Shown: positions 1 to 9,589, numbered from the stretch's first letter. The stretch: 64,000 nucleotides of DNA from Liquorilactobacillus sucicola DSM 21376 = JCM 15457 (GCF_000612445.1 NZ_BALC01000003.1:1-64000); one strand, 5' to 3'. The notes: generated by a model from the sequence alone, not told the origin. Numbers and translations: made by a program.

Positions 1-53
1 AACTATTTAAAGTAATTAATTAAATAACGTATTAATTTTAAATTTAAACAAGT

Positions 54-118
54 AGCTAAGTTAAATTTAATTGACCTAGCTCTTCTTCTATTCCGCATAG
101 GTGTGTTCCATGAGTAGC
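54..118. repeat. Dispersed hairpin repeat, diverged copy R1
   Basis: A stem with AGCTA (54-58) and TAGCT (77-81) encloses a diverged version of the hairpin also found near 2481, 20420, 29210 and 34512. The flank contains GTGTTCCA, the same right-arm motif found as GTGTTCCACAAG at 29269-29280 and, inverted, near 34476. It lies just downstream of the minus-strand glycosyltransferase gene, so it may act as that gene's terminator. The copy is degraded and membership rests on alignment by eye. Confidence 0.5.
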
Positions 119-135
119 ATTCTCAGTTCAATAAC

Positions 136-1146
136 TTAATCAAAAGCACTTATTGCTTTTTTGATGTAATGACCATTGCGCATTTTTTTACCTATCGAAA
201 TAGTTTTCTGACGCATTTTCTTATATTCATCAGGAGAAACATTTTTTAAAATATCGTCTAGATCGTTTAAATTACTTATTGCTATCCCGACGCCATTCGA
301 AACAATAAAGTCAGCTAAGGCTGCTTTGTCCCATATAATAACAGGGATTCCAGAACTTAGATAAAGAGAAACTTTGTGCGGGTTGTTGAATTTCATGTAT
401 TCACCAAAAACACTATTACACTGGGATAACTCAGTGCCATCCCAAACCAAGCCAAAATTTTGAGTTAAGTATTTAGGCAGTTCCTCCGGGGAATATGATC
501 CCTTGTAGTTTAATCCATCTGGATAGCTTTTTGCAGGGTTAGGACCATATATATCAATTTCATTCAGCGAGTGCATTTTTTCTAGAAATTCAGATTTCTT
601 GAGATTGCCTGCAAAACATACACTTCTCTCGTAGTCAGAACTTGTTTGGAAGTTCTGCGGGTTGTCATAGTCAAAAACTTCAAGTGGAACCATTTGGGTG
701 GTAACCCCATTTTGTTTCAACCAACTGAGCATTTTTTGATTATGAACAACTAGGCCATCTGCTGCATTAAGAAGTTTAATCTCGGATGCAACATAAGCAG
801 GATCGTTTTTGAAAAGACGGAGAGATTCAACATCATGGATGATGAATACCAAGTTAGTGTCAGGATGTTTTTTTGCATTATTAATTAACTTTTTCATTAG
901 GAACAATGAATAAAATGGATATTGCAAGACGAGTGTGTCAATTTTGCGCCGGCGAAAAATATTCGGAATATCAAAAAGTGAATATTTTATTTTCGTCAAT
1001 CTTCCAGCTAAGGAAGTAGTTAAAGAGAGTTTTAATTTAATAATTTCAAAATTCTCTTCAGTTAAAAATTTATCAATGTCTTGTTTCGCTTTGGGACCAG
1101 CATCATTTTTTTTATTGTCATATATTGAAAGAACATAGTTGTTCAT
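136..1146 (-). CDS. Gtf3-like glycosyltransferase (putative beta-1,6-galactofuranosyltransferase)
   Basis: This 336-residue soluble protein belongs to the Gtf3/'sugar transferase' family often annotated in lactobacilli as beta-1,6-galactofuranosyltransferase. Visible family features are HDVESLRLF at about 104-112 in the N-terminal Rossmann half, FAGNL near 178, and a C-terminal NPHKVSLYLSSGIPVI stretch near 255 that resembles the nucleotide-sugar-binding half of GT-B enzymes. It lies 20 bp behind a paralogue on the same strand, so the two are probably one operon acting successively on a cell-wall or exopolysaccharide. A UDP-galactopyranose mutase at 10693 could supply UDP-galactofuranose. The acceptor and donor are inferred, not shown. 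Confidence 0.75.
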   Translation of the reverse strand: MNNYVLSIYDNKKNDAGPKAKQDIDKFLTEENFEIIKLKLSLTTSLAGRLTKIKYSLFDIPNIFRRRKIDTLVLQYPFYSLFLMKKLINNAKKHPDTNLVFIIHDVESLRLFKNDPAYVASEIKLLNAADGLVVHNQKMLSWLKQNGVTTQMVPLEVFDYDNPQNFQTSSDYERSVCFAGNLKKSEFLEKMHSLNEIDIYGPNPAKSYPDGLNYKGSYSPEELPKYLTQNFGLVWDGTELSQCNSVFGEYMKFNNPHKVSLYLSSGIPVIIWDKAALADFIVSNGVGIAISNLNDLDDILKNVSPDEYKKMRQKTISIGKKMRNGHYIKKAISAFD

Positions 1147-1166
1147 TATGAGAGCCTCCGACAGTA

Positions 1167-2171
1167 TTATATTGTTTTAAGTAGGTTGTTTAGAGCTGTA
1201 TTCAGGAAAAAACCATTTCGCATCTTTAGACCGATGGATACAGCATTTTTTTTGAACTCAGCATACTCCGCTTCAGTTATCTTATCTAAAATATTGTCTA
1301 ACTCAGATAGATCACTCACTAAGATACCGAGGTTATTCTTTGAGATAAAGTCAGCAATGGCTGCGTCTTTCCAAATAATTACCGGTACTCCTGTACTTAA
1401 ATAGAGCGAAACCTTATGCGGATTATTGTAGCGAAGGTAGCTACCATAAGCCCCATCACAAGTATCTATCTTGGGACCATCCCAGACGAGTCCCCAGTTT
1501 TGACAGATGTGTTTTGGCAGTTCATCAGGGGAGAATGCCCCTTCGTACTTTGTATTTTCCGGATAGCTTTCAAGTTGGTTCGATCCAAAAATGCTTAAAT
1601 TATGCCTTAAATTAAGATTTTTTAAAAACACTGATTTGCCTAAATTGCCTGCAAAACAAATAGAGTTATCAAACTTAGGGTTTTCTTGAAAAGGTTGCAG
1701 ATTGTCATAATCCCAAACCTGCAGATCGACCATAGGGATAGTAATGCCTTTATCGGTAAGCCATTTTTTCATTTTCGTATTAAGAACGATTAGTCCATCA
1801 GCAGAATTCAACCTTTCAAGTTCAGCTTTTGTTTCCTGTTCATGACCAGATCCACTGTGGAGACGGAGTGCTTCAACATCGTGTACGAGCATAATAAGTT
1901 TGGCATTAGTATACTTTTTTATACTAGTAATTATTTTTTTCATAATGACAGGGGTCCCAGAGGGAAATTGAACAAAGACTATTCCAGGCTTTATTTTAAT
2001 AAGAACTAGTGGGAGTATGAAAAAAATATATAGGACTTTGGAAATTTTCCCATAGGGAGTGTCAATGACTTTATAATCTAACTTTTTTAAAAATTTATCG
2101 GTATCATCTTTTGCTTTGACTCCCCCAGTATTTTTTGCACTATCATGCCACGATAAAATATAATTTTCCAT
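1167..2171 (-). CDS. Gtf3-like glycosyltransferase (putative beta-1,6-galactofuranosyltransferase), paralogue
   Basis: This 334-residue protein is a clear paralogue of the next gene on the strand. Both share the NYxLSxxDxxKN opening, HDVEALRL near 105, FAGNLGKS near 175, GLVWDG and NPHKVSLYLSTGVPVI. No membrane segment or signal peptide is obvious, so it probably works on the cytoplasmic face on a lipid-linked glycan. It is the first gene of a two-gene unit, with a good minus-strand promoter about 70 bp upstream. Tandem paralogues suggest sequential or alternating transfer of similar sugars, which is an inference. Confidence 0.75.
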   Translation of the reverse strand: MENYILSWHDSAKNTGGVKAKDDTDKFLKKLDYKVIDTPYGKISKVLYIFFILPLVLIKIKPGIVFVQFPSGTPVIMKKIITSIKKYTNAKLIMLVHDVEALRLHSGSGHEQETKAELERLNSADGLIVLNTKMKKWLTDKGITIPMVDLQVWDYDNLQPFQENPKFDNSICFAGNLGKSVFLKNLNLRHNLSIFGSNQLESYPENTKYEGAFSPDELPKHICQNWGLVWDGPKIDTCDGAYGSYLRYNNPHKVSLYLSTGVPVIIWKDAAIADFISKNNLGILVSDLSELDNILDKITEAEYAEFKKNAVSIGLKMRNGFFLNTALNNLLKTI

Positions 2172-2242
2172 AAAATAATTAAAACCTTTCCAATATCAAT
2201 ACAACGTAAATCATAGTATATCCGTTGCTTGTAACTGCGTAC

Positions 2243-2271
2243 ATTATATTACTAGCGTTGCTTGATATCAA
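2243..2271 (-). promoter_or_regulatory. Sigma-A promoter for the Gtf3-like pair
   Basis: Read on the minus strand, TTGATA (2266-2271) and TATAAT (2243-2248) are separated by exactly 17 nt. The -10 hexamer is perfect. It gives a leader of about 65 nt before the first glycosyltransferase gene. Confidence 0.7.
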
Positions 2272-2376
2272 TTCGTATAGTTAACAAACACTATAATAAT
2301 ATACCATAGAAAATGAAATTGTATATTCACTAAGAGGGAGAGTGCTAAGTGTTGTTAGCCCTTGAACATTAGCTGT

Positions 2377-2555
2377 GGATTACGAACACGGTCTAATTTG
2401 ACTATGGTTAGGTTAATCTGTGATTAAGCGTAAAAGATTGATTATTGAAATACGTTAGTTCGTATATTTTAACTTAAAAAGCAAGGAGCTGGGTCAAAAA
2501 AATTTGACCTAACTCCTCGCTTTTTAAGTTTGTTGAGCACCTATGCTTAATTAGG
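2377..2555. repeat. Dispersed hairpin repeat, copy R2
   Basis: The left arm includes ATTACGAACA (about 2379-2388), shared with copies near 20338 and (inverted) 29333. It also includes the block AAAAGATTGATTATTGA (about 2431-2447), closely matched near 4300 and more loosely near 29150. The centre is the GGGTCAAAA hairpin, and the right flank carries a weak match to the other right arms. Part of a family described in the findings. Confidence 0.65.
2478..2526. terminator. Bidirectional rho-independent terminator after thrC
   Basis: A long stem pairs GCAAGGAGCTGGGTCAAA with its near-complement ending ACTCCTCGC. It is flanked by A-rich sequence on the left and TTTTT on the right, so it works on either strand. 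On the minus strand it follows the thrC stop by about 65 bp. Confidence 0.8.
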
Positions 2556-2591
2556 TATTCAGGACAACCCACTGATATTTTAAGGTGCAAT

Positions 2592-4091
2592 CTATTCGGG
2601 CTTGATACCTAGTATTTCTGCGACAGTTGTCTTCATTAATGCTGGAGCAACTTCACGGTGATGCTTGAGTGGAAGTACGGCGAGGTCCTTGATTGTCTGT
2701 GGCAGCGGTGTGCCAGTTTTAGAGTGAAGGGCATCAACCAATGATAGTGGCGAACCAGAACTGTATTCTGCATGAAGCGCAGTAAGTACAAACTGGGGAA
2801 ACTTATACGGACTAGCTGTTGCAACAACGACCGTTTGGTGCGGATCCGCAGTATTTTTTTGATATTCTTTTGCGACATAGGCAGCAACTGCTGTATGTGG
2901 ATCGATAGCTGTTTGATCCGCAGTAAAAATTTCCGCAATTTCCTGTCCAGTCTGCTCCTCAGTAGCATAGGCTGCATAGAAGTCTGCTAATTTAGAATGC
3001 ATAGAATCATCAATTCTATATTTGCCTGTGCTTGTTAATTCATCCATCAAAGATTTTGTTTTGACAGGATCTTCCCCGCTAATATAAAATAGTAGTCTTT
3101 CAAGGTTGCTTGAAACTAGGATGTCCATTGAAGGAGAAGATGTTACATAGAAAGGTCTGTTTTTATCGTAGACCCCTTCATTAAAGAAGTCAGTTAAAAC
3201 ATTATTGCGGTTTGAAGCACAGATAAGTTTGTTGATTGGCAAGCCCATTCTTTTAGCAAAATACCCAGCAAGTATATTGCCAAAATTACCAGTGGGGACG
3301 CTAAAATTGATGGAATCTCCCTTCTTTATTTTTCCAGCTTTAAGTAATTGACCGTAAGCGTAAAAGTAGTAAACAACTTGAGGAAAAAGACGTCCAATGT
3401 TGATAGAGTTTGCGGATGAGAAGCGGAAACCAGCTTGTTCCAATTCTTCATTTAGTTCGGTGTCGTTGAATATTTTCTTAACATTTGTTTGAGCATCATC
3501 GAAGTTACCTGCCACACCGACAACAGAAGTATTCTTTCCTTGCTGTGTCAGCATTTGTCGTTCTTGAACAGGGCTGACGCCGTCTTTAGGATAAAAGACA
3601 ATTATCCTAGTACCAGGAACATCTGCAAAACCAGCCATAGCAGCCTTACCAGTATCACCGGAAGTTGCTGTCAGGATTACGATCTCTTTTTGTAAACCAT
3701 TTTTACGGGCCGCGGCTGTCATCAGATGAGGCAGCAATTGCAAGGCAATATCCTTGAATGCGATCGTTGGGCCATGGAATAATTCAAGGTAGGCGTTTTT
3801 CGCGTGGTAGGTGATAGGGGCGATCTTGGGTGATGCAAAATTAGATCCATAGGCATTATCAATGCAGTCCCTTAATTCTTTTTCACTGAAATCACTGAAG
3901 AAAGTCTGCAGGATATGGTAGGCTAACTCGCGATAAGACAGTTTTTCTAAAGCCGACAAAGGCAACTCGAATTTGGGGATGGAAGCAGGAACATACAAAC
4001 CTCCGTCTGGACTGAGGCCCTGCAGGATTGCTTGAGACGCAGTGACTGTTCGTCCGTTCTTGTCACGCGTGCTCCTATAAAGTACAGTCAT
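2592..4091 (-). CDS. thrC: Threonine synthase
   Basis: ThrC is a PLP enzyme that converts O-phospho-homoserine to threonine, the last step of the pathway. At 499 residues it has the length of the longer bacterial class. Visible features are the PLP lysine in PTIAFKDIA (K113), TSGDTGKAA near 163, and the phosphate-binding PTGNFGNILAGYFAKR segment near 270. The ATG at 4091 follows an AAGGAGGA ribosome binding site. It is transcribed divergently from hom-thrB, so the three genes make a complete aspartate-semialdehyde-to-threonine branch. A terminator lies just downstream. Confidence 0.95.
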   Translation of the reverse strand: MTVLYRSTRDKNGRTVTASQAILQGLSPDGGLYVPASIPKFELPLSALEKLSYRELAYHILQTFFSDFSEKELRDCIDNAYGSNFASPKIAPITYHAKNAYLELFHGPTIAFKDIALQLLPHLMTAAARKNGLQKEIVILTATSGDTGKAAMAGFADVPGTRIIVFYPKDGVSPVQERQMLTQQGKNTSVVGVAGNFDDAQTNVKKIFNDTELNEELEQAGFRFSSANSINIGRLFPQVVYYFYAYGQLLKAGKIKKGDSINFSVPTGNFGNILAGYFAKRMGLPINKLICASNRNNVLTDFFNEGVYDKNRPFYVTSSPSMDILVSSNLERLLFYISGEDPVKTKSLMDELTSTGKYRIDDSMHSKLADFYAAYATEEQTGQEIAEIFTADQTAIDPHTAVAAYVAKEYQKNTADPHQTVVVATASPYKFPQFVLTALHAEYSSGSPLSLVDALHSKTGTPLPQTIKDLAVLPLKHHREVAPALMKTTVAEILGIKPE

Positions 4092-4469
4092 AAAGTTTTT
4101 CCTCCTTGAATTCTTAATGTTTTTCTCATTAATATAGCATGTTTTACAAGAAGAATAACATAATTGTGGAAGTGATAACAGCTAATCAACAATTCAGATG
4201 CATGTTTTTAAGGTGGTCCGTAGTCGGTAAACTTTAGGGATTTTGTGTAAAGGGACAAAATGTGATCAGAGTAGACTATAGCAATCTGTACCTAAATGTA
4301 AAAGGTTGGTTATTGAAATGTATTGCTGTATTTAAGGTATGAATCGAATAATGGATGTTTTTTATTTAGATCTCCTATCTGGAATAAAATTAAACTAATT
4401 TCATTTACTGATTTAAAAATTAGATTTATATGATAAAATGATTCCATCAGAAGAATTGGAGGATACGAC
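4092..4469. other. Divergent thrC/hom promoter region
   Basis: No gene is seen. A repeat arm without its hairpin sits at about 4270-4345: AAAAGGTTGGTTATTGA near 4301-4317 matches 2431-2447. I looked for a T-box leader (conserved AGGGTGGNACCGCG) because threonine genes often carry one, and found none. A weak hom promoter may use TTTACT (4404-4409) and TATGAT (4429-4434) with a long 19 nt spacer. Confidence 0.5.
4131..4139 (-). promoter_or_regulatory. Possible extended -10 promoter of thrC
   Basis: On the minus strand TGCTATATT forms a TG-N-TATATT extended -10 element about 40 bp before the thrC start. No convincing -35 hexamer accompanies it. Confidence 0.35.
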
Positions 4470-5753
4470 ATGCAAGTCATTAATATTGGAGTTTTGGGTC
4501 TTGGAACTGTCGGCAGTGGTGTGGTTCGAATTTTACGTGACCATCAGAATAAGATATCAAGCATCACAGGACGAAAATTAGTTATAAAAACAGTCGTTGT
4601 TCATGATCTTGCTAAGAAAAGGAATGTTGACTTAGCAGGAATTAATGTGACAGATAAAATTGATGATTTGATAAATGATAAGGATATTCAAATCGTTGTT
4701 GAAGTGATGGGGACAGTTACAACAGCTAAAGAGTATATTGAAAGATTATTAAATGCGGGGAAACATATTATTACTGCTAACAAGGATTTAATTGCAACTT
4801 ATGGATCCGAACTTGCTGAACTTGCGGGAAAGAACAACTGTGACCTGTTCTATGAAGCTAGCGTAGCGGGTGGAATCCCGATTTTAAGGACAATCGTCAA
4901 TTCCTTTGCAGCTGATCGTATCGTTGAAGTCAAAGGAATTGTCAACGGGACTACTAACTATATTATGACTCAGATGAGTCAGAACCATGTTGAGTATCAA
5001 AAAGCGTTGCAATCAGCACAAGAACTTGGCTTTGCTGAACCAGACCCGACAAACGATGTTGAAGGCATTGACGCGGCCTATAAGATGATTATTCTGACAC
5101 GTTTTGCTTTCGGGATGAATGTAACACTCGACGATATTGAGGTTGAAGGGATCAGCAATGTTGATCTGGAAGACATTAAGCAAGCTAAAGAATTAGGTTA
5201 CAATGTTAAACTGGTAGGAATTGCAAAACTTATCAATGACCGTATCAAAGTTTCAGTTGGCCCTGTGTTAATACCTGAAGATCAACCTTTAGCAGCTGTT
5301 CAAAATGAGAATAACGCAGTACTCGTTACAGGTGCAGCAGTTGGAGAAACAATGTTTTACGGTCCTGGAGCTGGAGAGTTGCCCACTGCTAATAGTGTCT
5401 TGAGCGATATTATTGCGGTCACCAAGGACATTGTTTTAGGGACAACAGGCAGCAGGTTTAACGACTTCTCACGTGAAGGAAAACAGGCTTTGGCAACCGA
5501 AGTTGTTTATCCATACTATATCTCTTTACGTGTTAAGGATCGGCCGGGACAAATGCTAAAGATCACAGAAGTTATGACTAGTGTTAAAGCCAGTTTTCAT
5601 CTTATTCTGCAAACAGAACTCGATGATGATTATGCACGTGTGGTTATGACAACGCATAAAATGTCTGAAGCTCAGTTGACGGAGATCCTTGGAGCAGTTG
5701 CTGGGCTAGAAGGCATTGATGTAATTGCTTCTTATAAAGTTTTACCAGACTAA
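4470..5753 (+). CDS. hom: Homoserine dehydrogenase
   Basis: Hom reduces aspartate-4-semialdehyde to homoserine with NAD(P)H. The 427-residue protein has the full family layout: a Rossmann fold opening with GVLGLGTVGSGVVR (about 8-21), the ANKDLIA segment near 107, the catalytic-domain EASVAGGIPI motif near 137, and a C-terminal ACT domain from about residue 350 (LRVKDRPGQMLKI). The ACT domain is the usual site of threonine feedback control. The start follows GGAGGATACGAC. thrB begins 19 bp after its stop, so they are co-transcribed. Confidence 0.95.
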   Translation: MQVINIGVLGLGTVGSGVVRILRDHQNKISSITGRKLVIKTVVVHDLAKKRNVDLAGINVTDKIDDLINDKDIQIVVEVMGTVTTAKEYIERLLNAGKHIITANKDLIATYGSELAELAGKNNCDLFYEASVAGGIPILRTIVNSFAADRIVEVKGIVNGTTNYIMTQMSQNHVEYQKALQSAQELGFAEPDPTNDVEGIDAAYKMIILTRFAFGMNVTLDDIEVEGISNVDLEDIKQAKELGYNVKLVGIAKLINDRIKVSVGPVLIPEDQPLAAVQNENNAVLVTGAAVGETMFYGPGAGELPTANSVLSDIIAVTKDIVLGTTGSRFNDFSREGKQALATEVVYPYYISLRVKDRPGQMLKITEVMTSVKASFHLILQTELDDDYARVVMTTHKMSEAQLTEILGAVAGLEGIDVIASYKVLPD

Positions 5754-5772
5754 TGATGGAGATGAAGCCGCA

Positions 5773-6651
5773 ATGCAGATGCAAATTAGAGTCCCCGCAA
5801 CAAGTGCAAATTTAGGCCCGGGATTTGATTCATTAGGGATTGCAGTTACATTATACCTGACTATTACGGTTAAGGGCAGGACAAAGGAATGGGTCGTTGA
5901 ACATGATATGGGGGCAGATATTCCCCATGATGAGTCGAATATGATCGTTAAAACAGCTCTAAAAATTCTGCCGACTCTCCCGGCACACTGCTTTAAAGTT
6001 GAATCTGATATTCCTTTAGCGCGGGGATTAGGTAGCAGTTCATCAGCAATTGTAGCAGGTATTGAAATGGCTAATCAACTTGGCAAAATGAATTTGACGA
6101 ATGAGGAAAAAATTCAGCTTGCTACTGAGCTTGAAGGGCATCCTGATAATGTAGCTCCGGCTATTCTGGGTGATTTTGTTGTTTCAACTTTTGTAAAGCA
6201 AAAAAACACGAGTATTAAGGGGCATTTTCCCGAATTGCAATTCATGGCATATATTCCGCACACGGAATTGTTAACAACTGAAAGCCGGGAAGTTCTTCCA
6301 CAACGGTTGCCTTTCAAGGAAGCTGTGAGTGCCGGAAGTATTGGGAATGCCTTGGTTGCTGCTTTATTGACTGGGCGAACAAAACAAGCTGGGTGTTTGA
6401 TGGAAGAGGATCTTTATCACGAAAAATATCGGCTTAAACTTGTGCCCCATCTAACGAAAATCCGGTCAATTGGACACAAACACAATTCAATGGCGACATA
6501 TTTAAGTGGTGCAGGTCCAACCGTTATGACTATTATTCCAGGACAAGAGGCCGCCGCTTTTTCACAGGAAATAAGAGAAGCAGGGTTGACCGGTAAGTTG
6601 GTGGCGCTTGATGTTGACCGGCAGGGAACTTTTGTTACACATAACAGATAG
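5773..6651 (+). CDS. thrB: Homoserine kinase
   Basis: ThrB is a GHMP-family kinase that phosphorylates homoserine for threonine synthase. The ATP-binding motif PLARGLGSSSSA lies near residues 80-91 and the N-terminal VPATSANLGPGFDSLG is typical. I place the start at the ATG at 5773 (or 5779), behind a GGAGATGAAG site; a longer reading from 5725 would overlap hom and add a non-conserved extension. The protein is about 292 residues, normal for the family. A terminator follows at once, closing the hom-thrB unit. Confidence 0.93.
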   Translation: MQMQIRVPATSANLGPGFDSLGIAVTLYLTITVKGRTKEWVVEHDMGADIPHDESNMIVKTALKILPTLPAHCFKVESDIPLARGLGSSSSAIVAGIEMANQLGKMNLTNEEKIQLATELEGHPDNVAPAILGDFVVSTFVKQKNTSIKGHFPELQFMAYIPHTELLTTESREVLPQRLPFKEAVSAGSIGNALVAALLTGRTKQAGCLMEEDLYHEKYRLKLVPHLTKIRSIGHKHNSMATYLSGAGPTVMTIIPGQEAAAFSQEIREAGLTGKLVALDVDRQGTFVTHNR

Positions 6652-6666
6652 TGCTAGGTTTAATTA

Positions 6667-6708
6667 AAGCAGACAGATTTTGTATTTAAAAATTTGTTTG
6701 CTTTTTTT
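6667..6708 (+). terminator. Rho-independent terminator of hom-thrB
   Basis: AAGCAGACAGATTTT pairs with AAAATTTGTTTGCTT across a short loop, followed by a run of seven T. It starts about 15 bp after the thrB stop. Confidence 0.85.
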
Positions 6709-6764
6709 GTAGCAATTACTATAATTAGTGTATTTGAGACTAGATAATTGTATATTGCATAAGG

Positions 6765-6773
6765 TGGTATAAT
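6765..6773 (+). promoter_or_regulatory. Extended -10 promoter before the membrane-protein gene
   Basis: TGGTATAAT gives a perfect TATAAT with a TG extension, 25 bp upstream of the start at 6798. No good -35 is seen, which is common for extended -10 promoters. Confidence 0.5.
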
Positions 6774-6797
6774 AAATCTTCACGGAGGGGTTCGGTA

Positions 6798-8551
6798 ATG
6801 TCAGAATTGAATGTAATGAAGAAAAAAGATCATAGGGGTAAGCTAGAGAATATTTTTATTGTGCTAATTTTTTTAGTTGCCACTGTGATAATGATAGTGC
6901 CCTTTTTAGAGACACAACGTATCTTGGCAACTTCTGATTGGGCGTTCCATGCTTCACGGGTTGAACAGATTTATGATAATTTGCGACAGGGAAAGTTGTT
7001 TACATATATTGCAACGACAACATTCCAACATACTGGTGTGGGTTCTTTTCTCTTTTATCCGACACTGTTTTTTTATCCTTGGGCGATCCTCAGATTTTAT
7101 TTTAATCCGATAGTTTCATTCTATATCTGGTATGGGATAGTTACCTTTTTTACGTACATGATTGGCTACCTGTGCATGCTAAGTTACTCTAAAAATAAAA
7201 TGCGTAGCCTTAGTTTTGCCTTCATCTATGCGTTAGCTCCCTACCGTTTATACTTAGGTGGTTTTGTGTTTGGTGAATTTATTGCGGCAACTTTTATACC
7301 CTTAGTCTTTTTAGGACTTTATGAGATAGTATGGAGAGATAGCAAAAAATGGTATATTTTAAGCATTGGTATGAGCTTATTAGTTTATAGCCATATTCTT
7401 AGTGTACTTTTGATGGTAGAGCTTCTCGTTGTTGTGGTTGGAATCCTTTTGATTGCTAAGAAGATTTCTTTCCTGCAATTAAAGGCGTTGGCTTTTAGTG
7501 CTTTGCTTACGGTACTTCTTTCGTTACCAATCATCATCCCTTTTGTGACAGATTTTATAGGTCATGATATTTTTTCGGCGTATAAAGGAATAGGGATACT
7601 AATCAATGGGACTACTTTAATCCAAGATTCATTTGCTAATACATCTGGCACTAGCATCGGCATCGTTCTCTTAGCAACTGTAGTAGTGGGATGGCATGCG
7701 ACTATAAAGGGTACTCTTGAACGGTACTCCTACTGGTTAGGTATTGTGCTAATGATAATAGCAACTTCTGTTTTTCCATGGGATATGTTTTCTGAGTCTT
7801 TTATAGCAACAGTGCAGTTACCTTGGCGATACTTGAGTTACTCGGCTTTTTTCTTGGCCGTTGTCGCATCGCACATACTCGCCCGATCGTGTAAAAGTTG
7901 GAATACTAGAACAGCTTTCGTAGTTTTTTCACTAATCTTAGCAGCTGTTGGGCTTCTAGGTTATTTTGGCTCAGTTTCTGGTACAACAGCTAAGATTAAA
8001 AAATACGATCAGAATATGGCGTTGAAGCTGCTAATCCCAATAATCCAGTTCAAAAAATACCTCAACCGACACAGTTGAACAAAGAGAATTACCAAAATCA
8101 GTTTGGATACGCAGTTGCTTACGGTGAGACCGATTATTATCCTAAAAGGGCTCAAGCAAATAGCAATTATGCTGAGTCGATTGTAAACAATATGGTGGTC
8201 ATCAATAATAAGGAAATAAAGATCAAACCTACAGCCGCACCTAATTATTTGACATTCAATATAAAACTGGATAATAAAAGTAGGGTTGATCTGCCTGTGG
8301 TGACTTACGCACATACTTACGTTTACGTTGATCATAAGAAAGTTCCTTTCTCCAAAAGTAAGAGAGCGACGGTTCAGTTAGAACTGGCTAAGGGGAAGCA
8401 TGTTGTGACGATAGGATATGCCCCAGGTAGTTTGTATTTTGTTGGCTTGTTTATAGCGGGAATCGGATGGCTTAGTTTAGCAATTTTCTTTACTTTAAAA
8501 AAATACAAGAAATATTTTTCAAAAAAGACTACAGCAAAGGCTAGATCTTAA
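6798..8551 (+). pseudogene. Polytopic membrane protein (PTPS-related/YfhO-like), frameshifted
   Basis: The first frame (6798-8078) encodes many hydrophobic helices and a DWAFH motif at about 47-51, reminiscent of large membrane proteins of the '6-pyruvoyl-tetrahydropterin synthase-related' or YfhO type found beside polysaccharide genes. A second frame (-1), open from about 7998 to 8551, encodes a soluble extracytoplasmic-looking segment and a final membrane helix (near 8425-8490) with a lysine-rich tail. One extra base in the A run at 7998-8003 would join both into one protein of about 585 residues. Either the gene is disrupted or the sequence has an error. Function is unknown; a role in cell-surface glycan synthesis or export is inferred from its neighbours. 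Confidence 0.7.
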
Positions 8552-8938
8552 AAAATATTAAAGAATATATAGTTTTTAGATGATGATAGGCGAGCAAGAC
8601 TAAAGTTAATTATAAATTCAATTGCAAGGAGAGGCGTAGCAGGGTTGAAGACTTTTTGCCTTAGATTTGGTTCTGCAAGAATGGCAAAGCTGTATTTTAA
8701 AGCGCTAGACAGGGTAAAATTGCTAAAAAATATGTTTCGTATTATAATTTGTGTTATGCTTGAAGCCAGTCTAAACAGGACGAAAAACAGTGGACAATGG
8801 CTTTTCAGCAGACCAAAGTGAATTATTATTAAATGGTCATTAGCATAACTGAATAATTGGCCGCGATGCTATTGGGTTAGTGACGTGATCACTCCGGTTA
8901 GTGTGGGTTTTAAAAGTGTATATTCGAAGAGGAGAATT
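8552..8938. other. Leader region of the polysaccharide cluster
   Basis: No gene is seen across these 387 bases. It holds a sigma-A promoter at 8720-8748 and about 190 nt of untranslated leader before the priming transferase. No stable terminator was seen after the upstream membrane-protein gene. Confidence 0.6.
8720..8748 (+). promoter_or_regulatory. Sigma-A promoter of the polysaccharide cluster
   Basis: TTGCTA (8720-8725) and a perfect TATAAT (8743-8748) are separated by 17 nt. It is the only strong promoter seen in front of the six-gene cluster. Confidence 0.7.
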
Positions 8939-9589
8939 ATGATGGCTCGTGAAGCTAAAAAAGTAGGCCAAGGAAATGTCTATCTTTTTATTAAGAGATT
9001 GATAGACATTGTTATATCGATAGTCGCATTAATACTGATGGTTCCGATATTCATAATAATGTTTATTGTCTATCGCTTTGGCACAAACAAGGGGCCTTTG
9101 TTTTACAAGCAGGAACGGGTAGGTAAGTGTGGTAAGAAGTTCAAGATATATAAATTTAGATCGATGGTCGTAGGTGCAGATGCTAAACTCAAAGCAAATA
9201 AAAAATTGTATGACTTGTATCTGAAAAATAGCTATAAGTTACCTAGTGAGTTGGATCCGCGGATCACCAAGTTGGGCAGATTCTTAAGAAAGTCCTCAAT
9301 TGACGAACTGCCACAATTTATTAACATCTTTAAGGGAGAAATGACTCTGATAGGCCCGCGTCCCATTATCGAAGAAGAACTTAAAGAGTATGGGGAAGAC
9401 GTTGATAAATTCTTATCTGTAACACCTGGAGCAATGGGCTATTGGCAAGCATCTGGTAGAAGCAATATTGAGTATCCTGAGAGGTGTCAATATGAGCTTT
9501 ACTATGTTGACCACGCATCTTTTTTATTTGATTTGAAAATTTTGTTTAAGAATATTGTTAGTATCTTCAGAGGAGAAGGTGCTTATTGA
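8939..9589 (+). CDS. Priming phosphoglycosyl transferase (undecaprenyl-phosphate sugar-1-phosphate transferase)
   Basis: The 216-residue protein is a monotopic phosphoglycosyl transferase of the bacterial sugar transferase family. It moves a sugar-1-phosphate from a UDP-sugar to undecaprenyl phosphate and so starts the repeat unit. Seen directly: an N-terminal hydrophobic re-entrant helix (about 20-45), KFRSM (72-76), the catalytic Asp-Glu pair in SIDELPQF (about 120-127), and GPRPI near 139. The ATG at 8939 follows GAGGAG; an earlier in-frame start at 8885 lacks a site. It is the core enzyme only, without the extra membrane domain of WbaP-type proteins. Sugar specificity cannot be read. Confidence 0.9.
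   Translation: MMAREAKKVGQGNVYLFIKRLIDIVISIVALILMVPIFIIMFIVYRFGTNKGPLFYKQERVGKCGKKFKIYKFRSMVVGADAKLKANKKLYDLYLKNSYKLPSELDPRITKLGRFLRKSSIDELPQFINIFKGEMTLIGPRPIIEEELKEYGEDVDKFLSVTPGAMGYWQASGRSNIEYPERCQYELYYVDHASFLFDLKILFKNIVSIFRGEGAY

Larger units (their letters stand above)
2172..2591. other. Intergenic stretch with promoter, dispersed repeat and bidirectional terminator
   Basis: No gene is seen. The left part carries the minus-strand promoter for the glycosyltransferase pair. The middle (about 2377-2475) carries repeat arms shared with other intergenic regions of this window. The right part is a strong hairpin that can end thrC transcription. Confidence 0.7.

Noticed and set aside
4092-4469. 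Search for a T-box or other riboswitch before thrC and hom
   Set aside because: No conserved T-box sequence (AGGGTGGNACCGCG) or matching antiterminator is present on either strand.
8885-8938. Upstream extension of the priming transferase
   Set aside because: The first 18 codons lack conservation, while GAGGAG stands just before ATG 8939.
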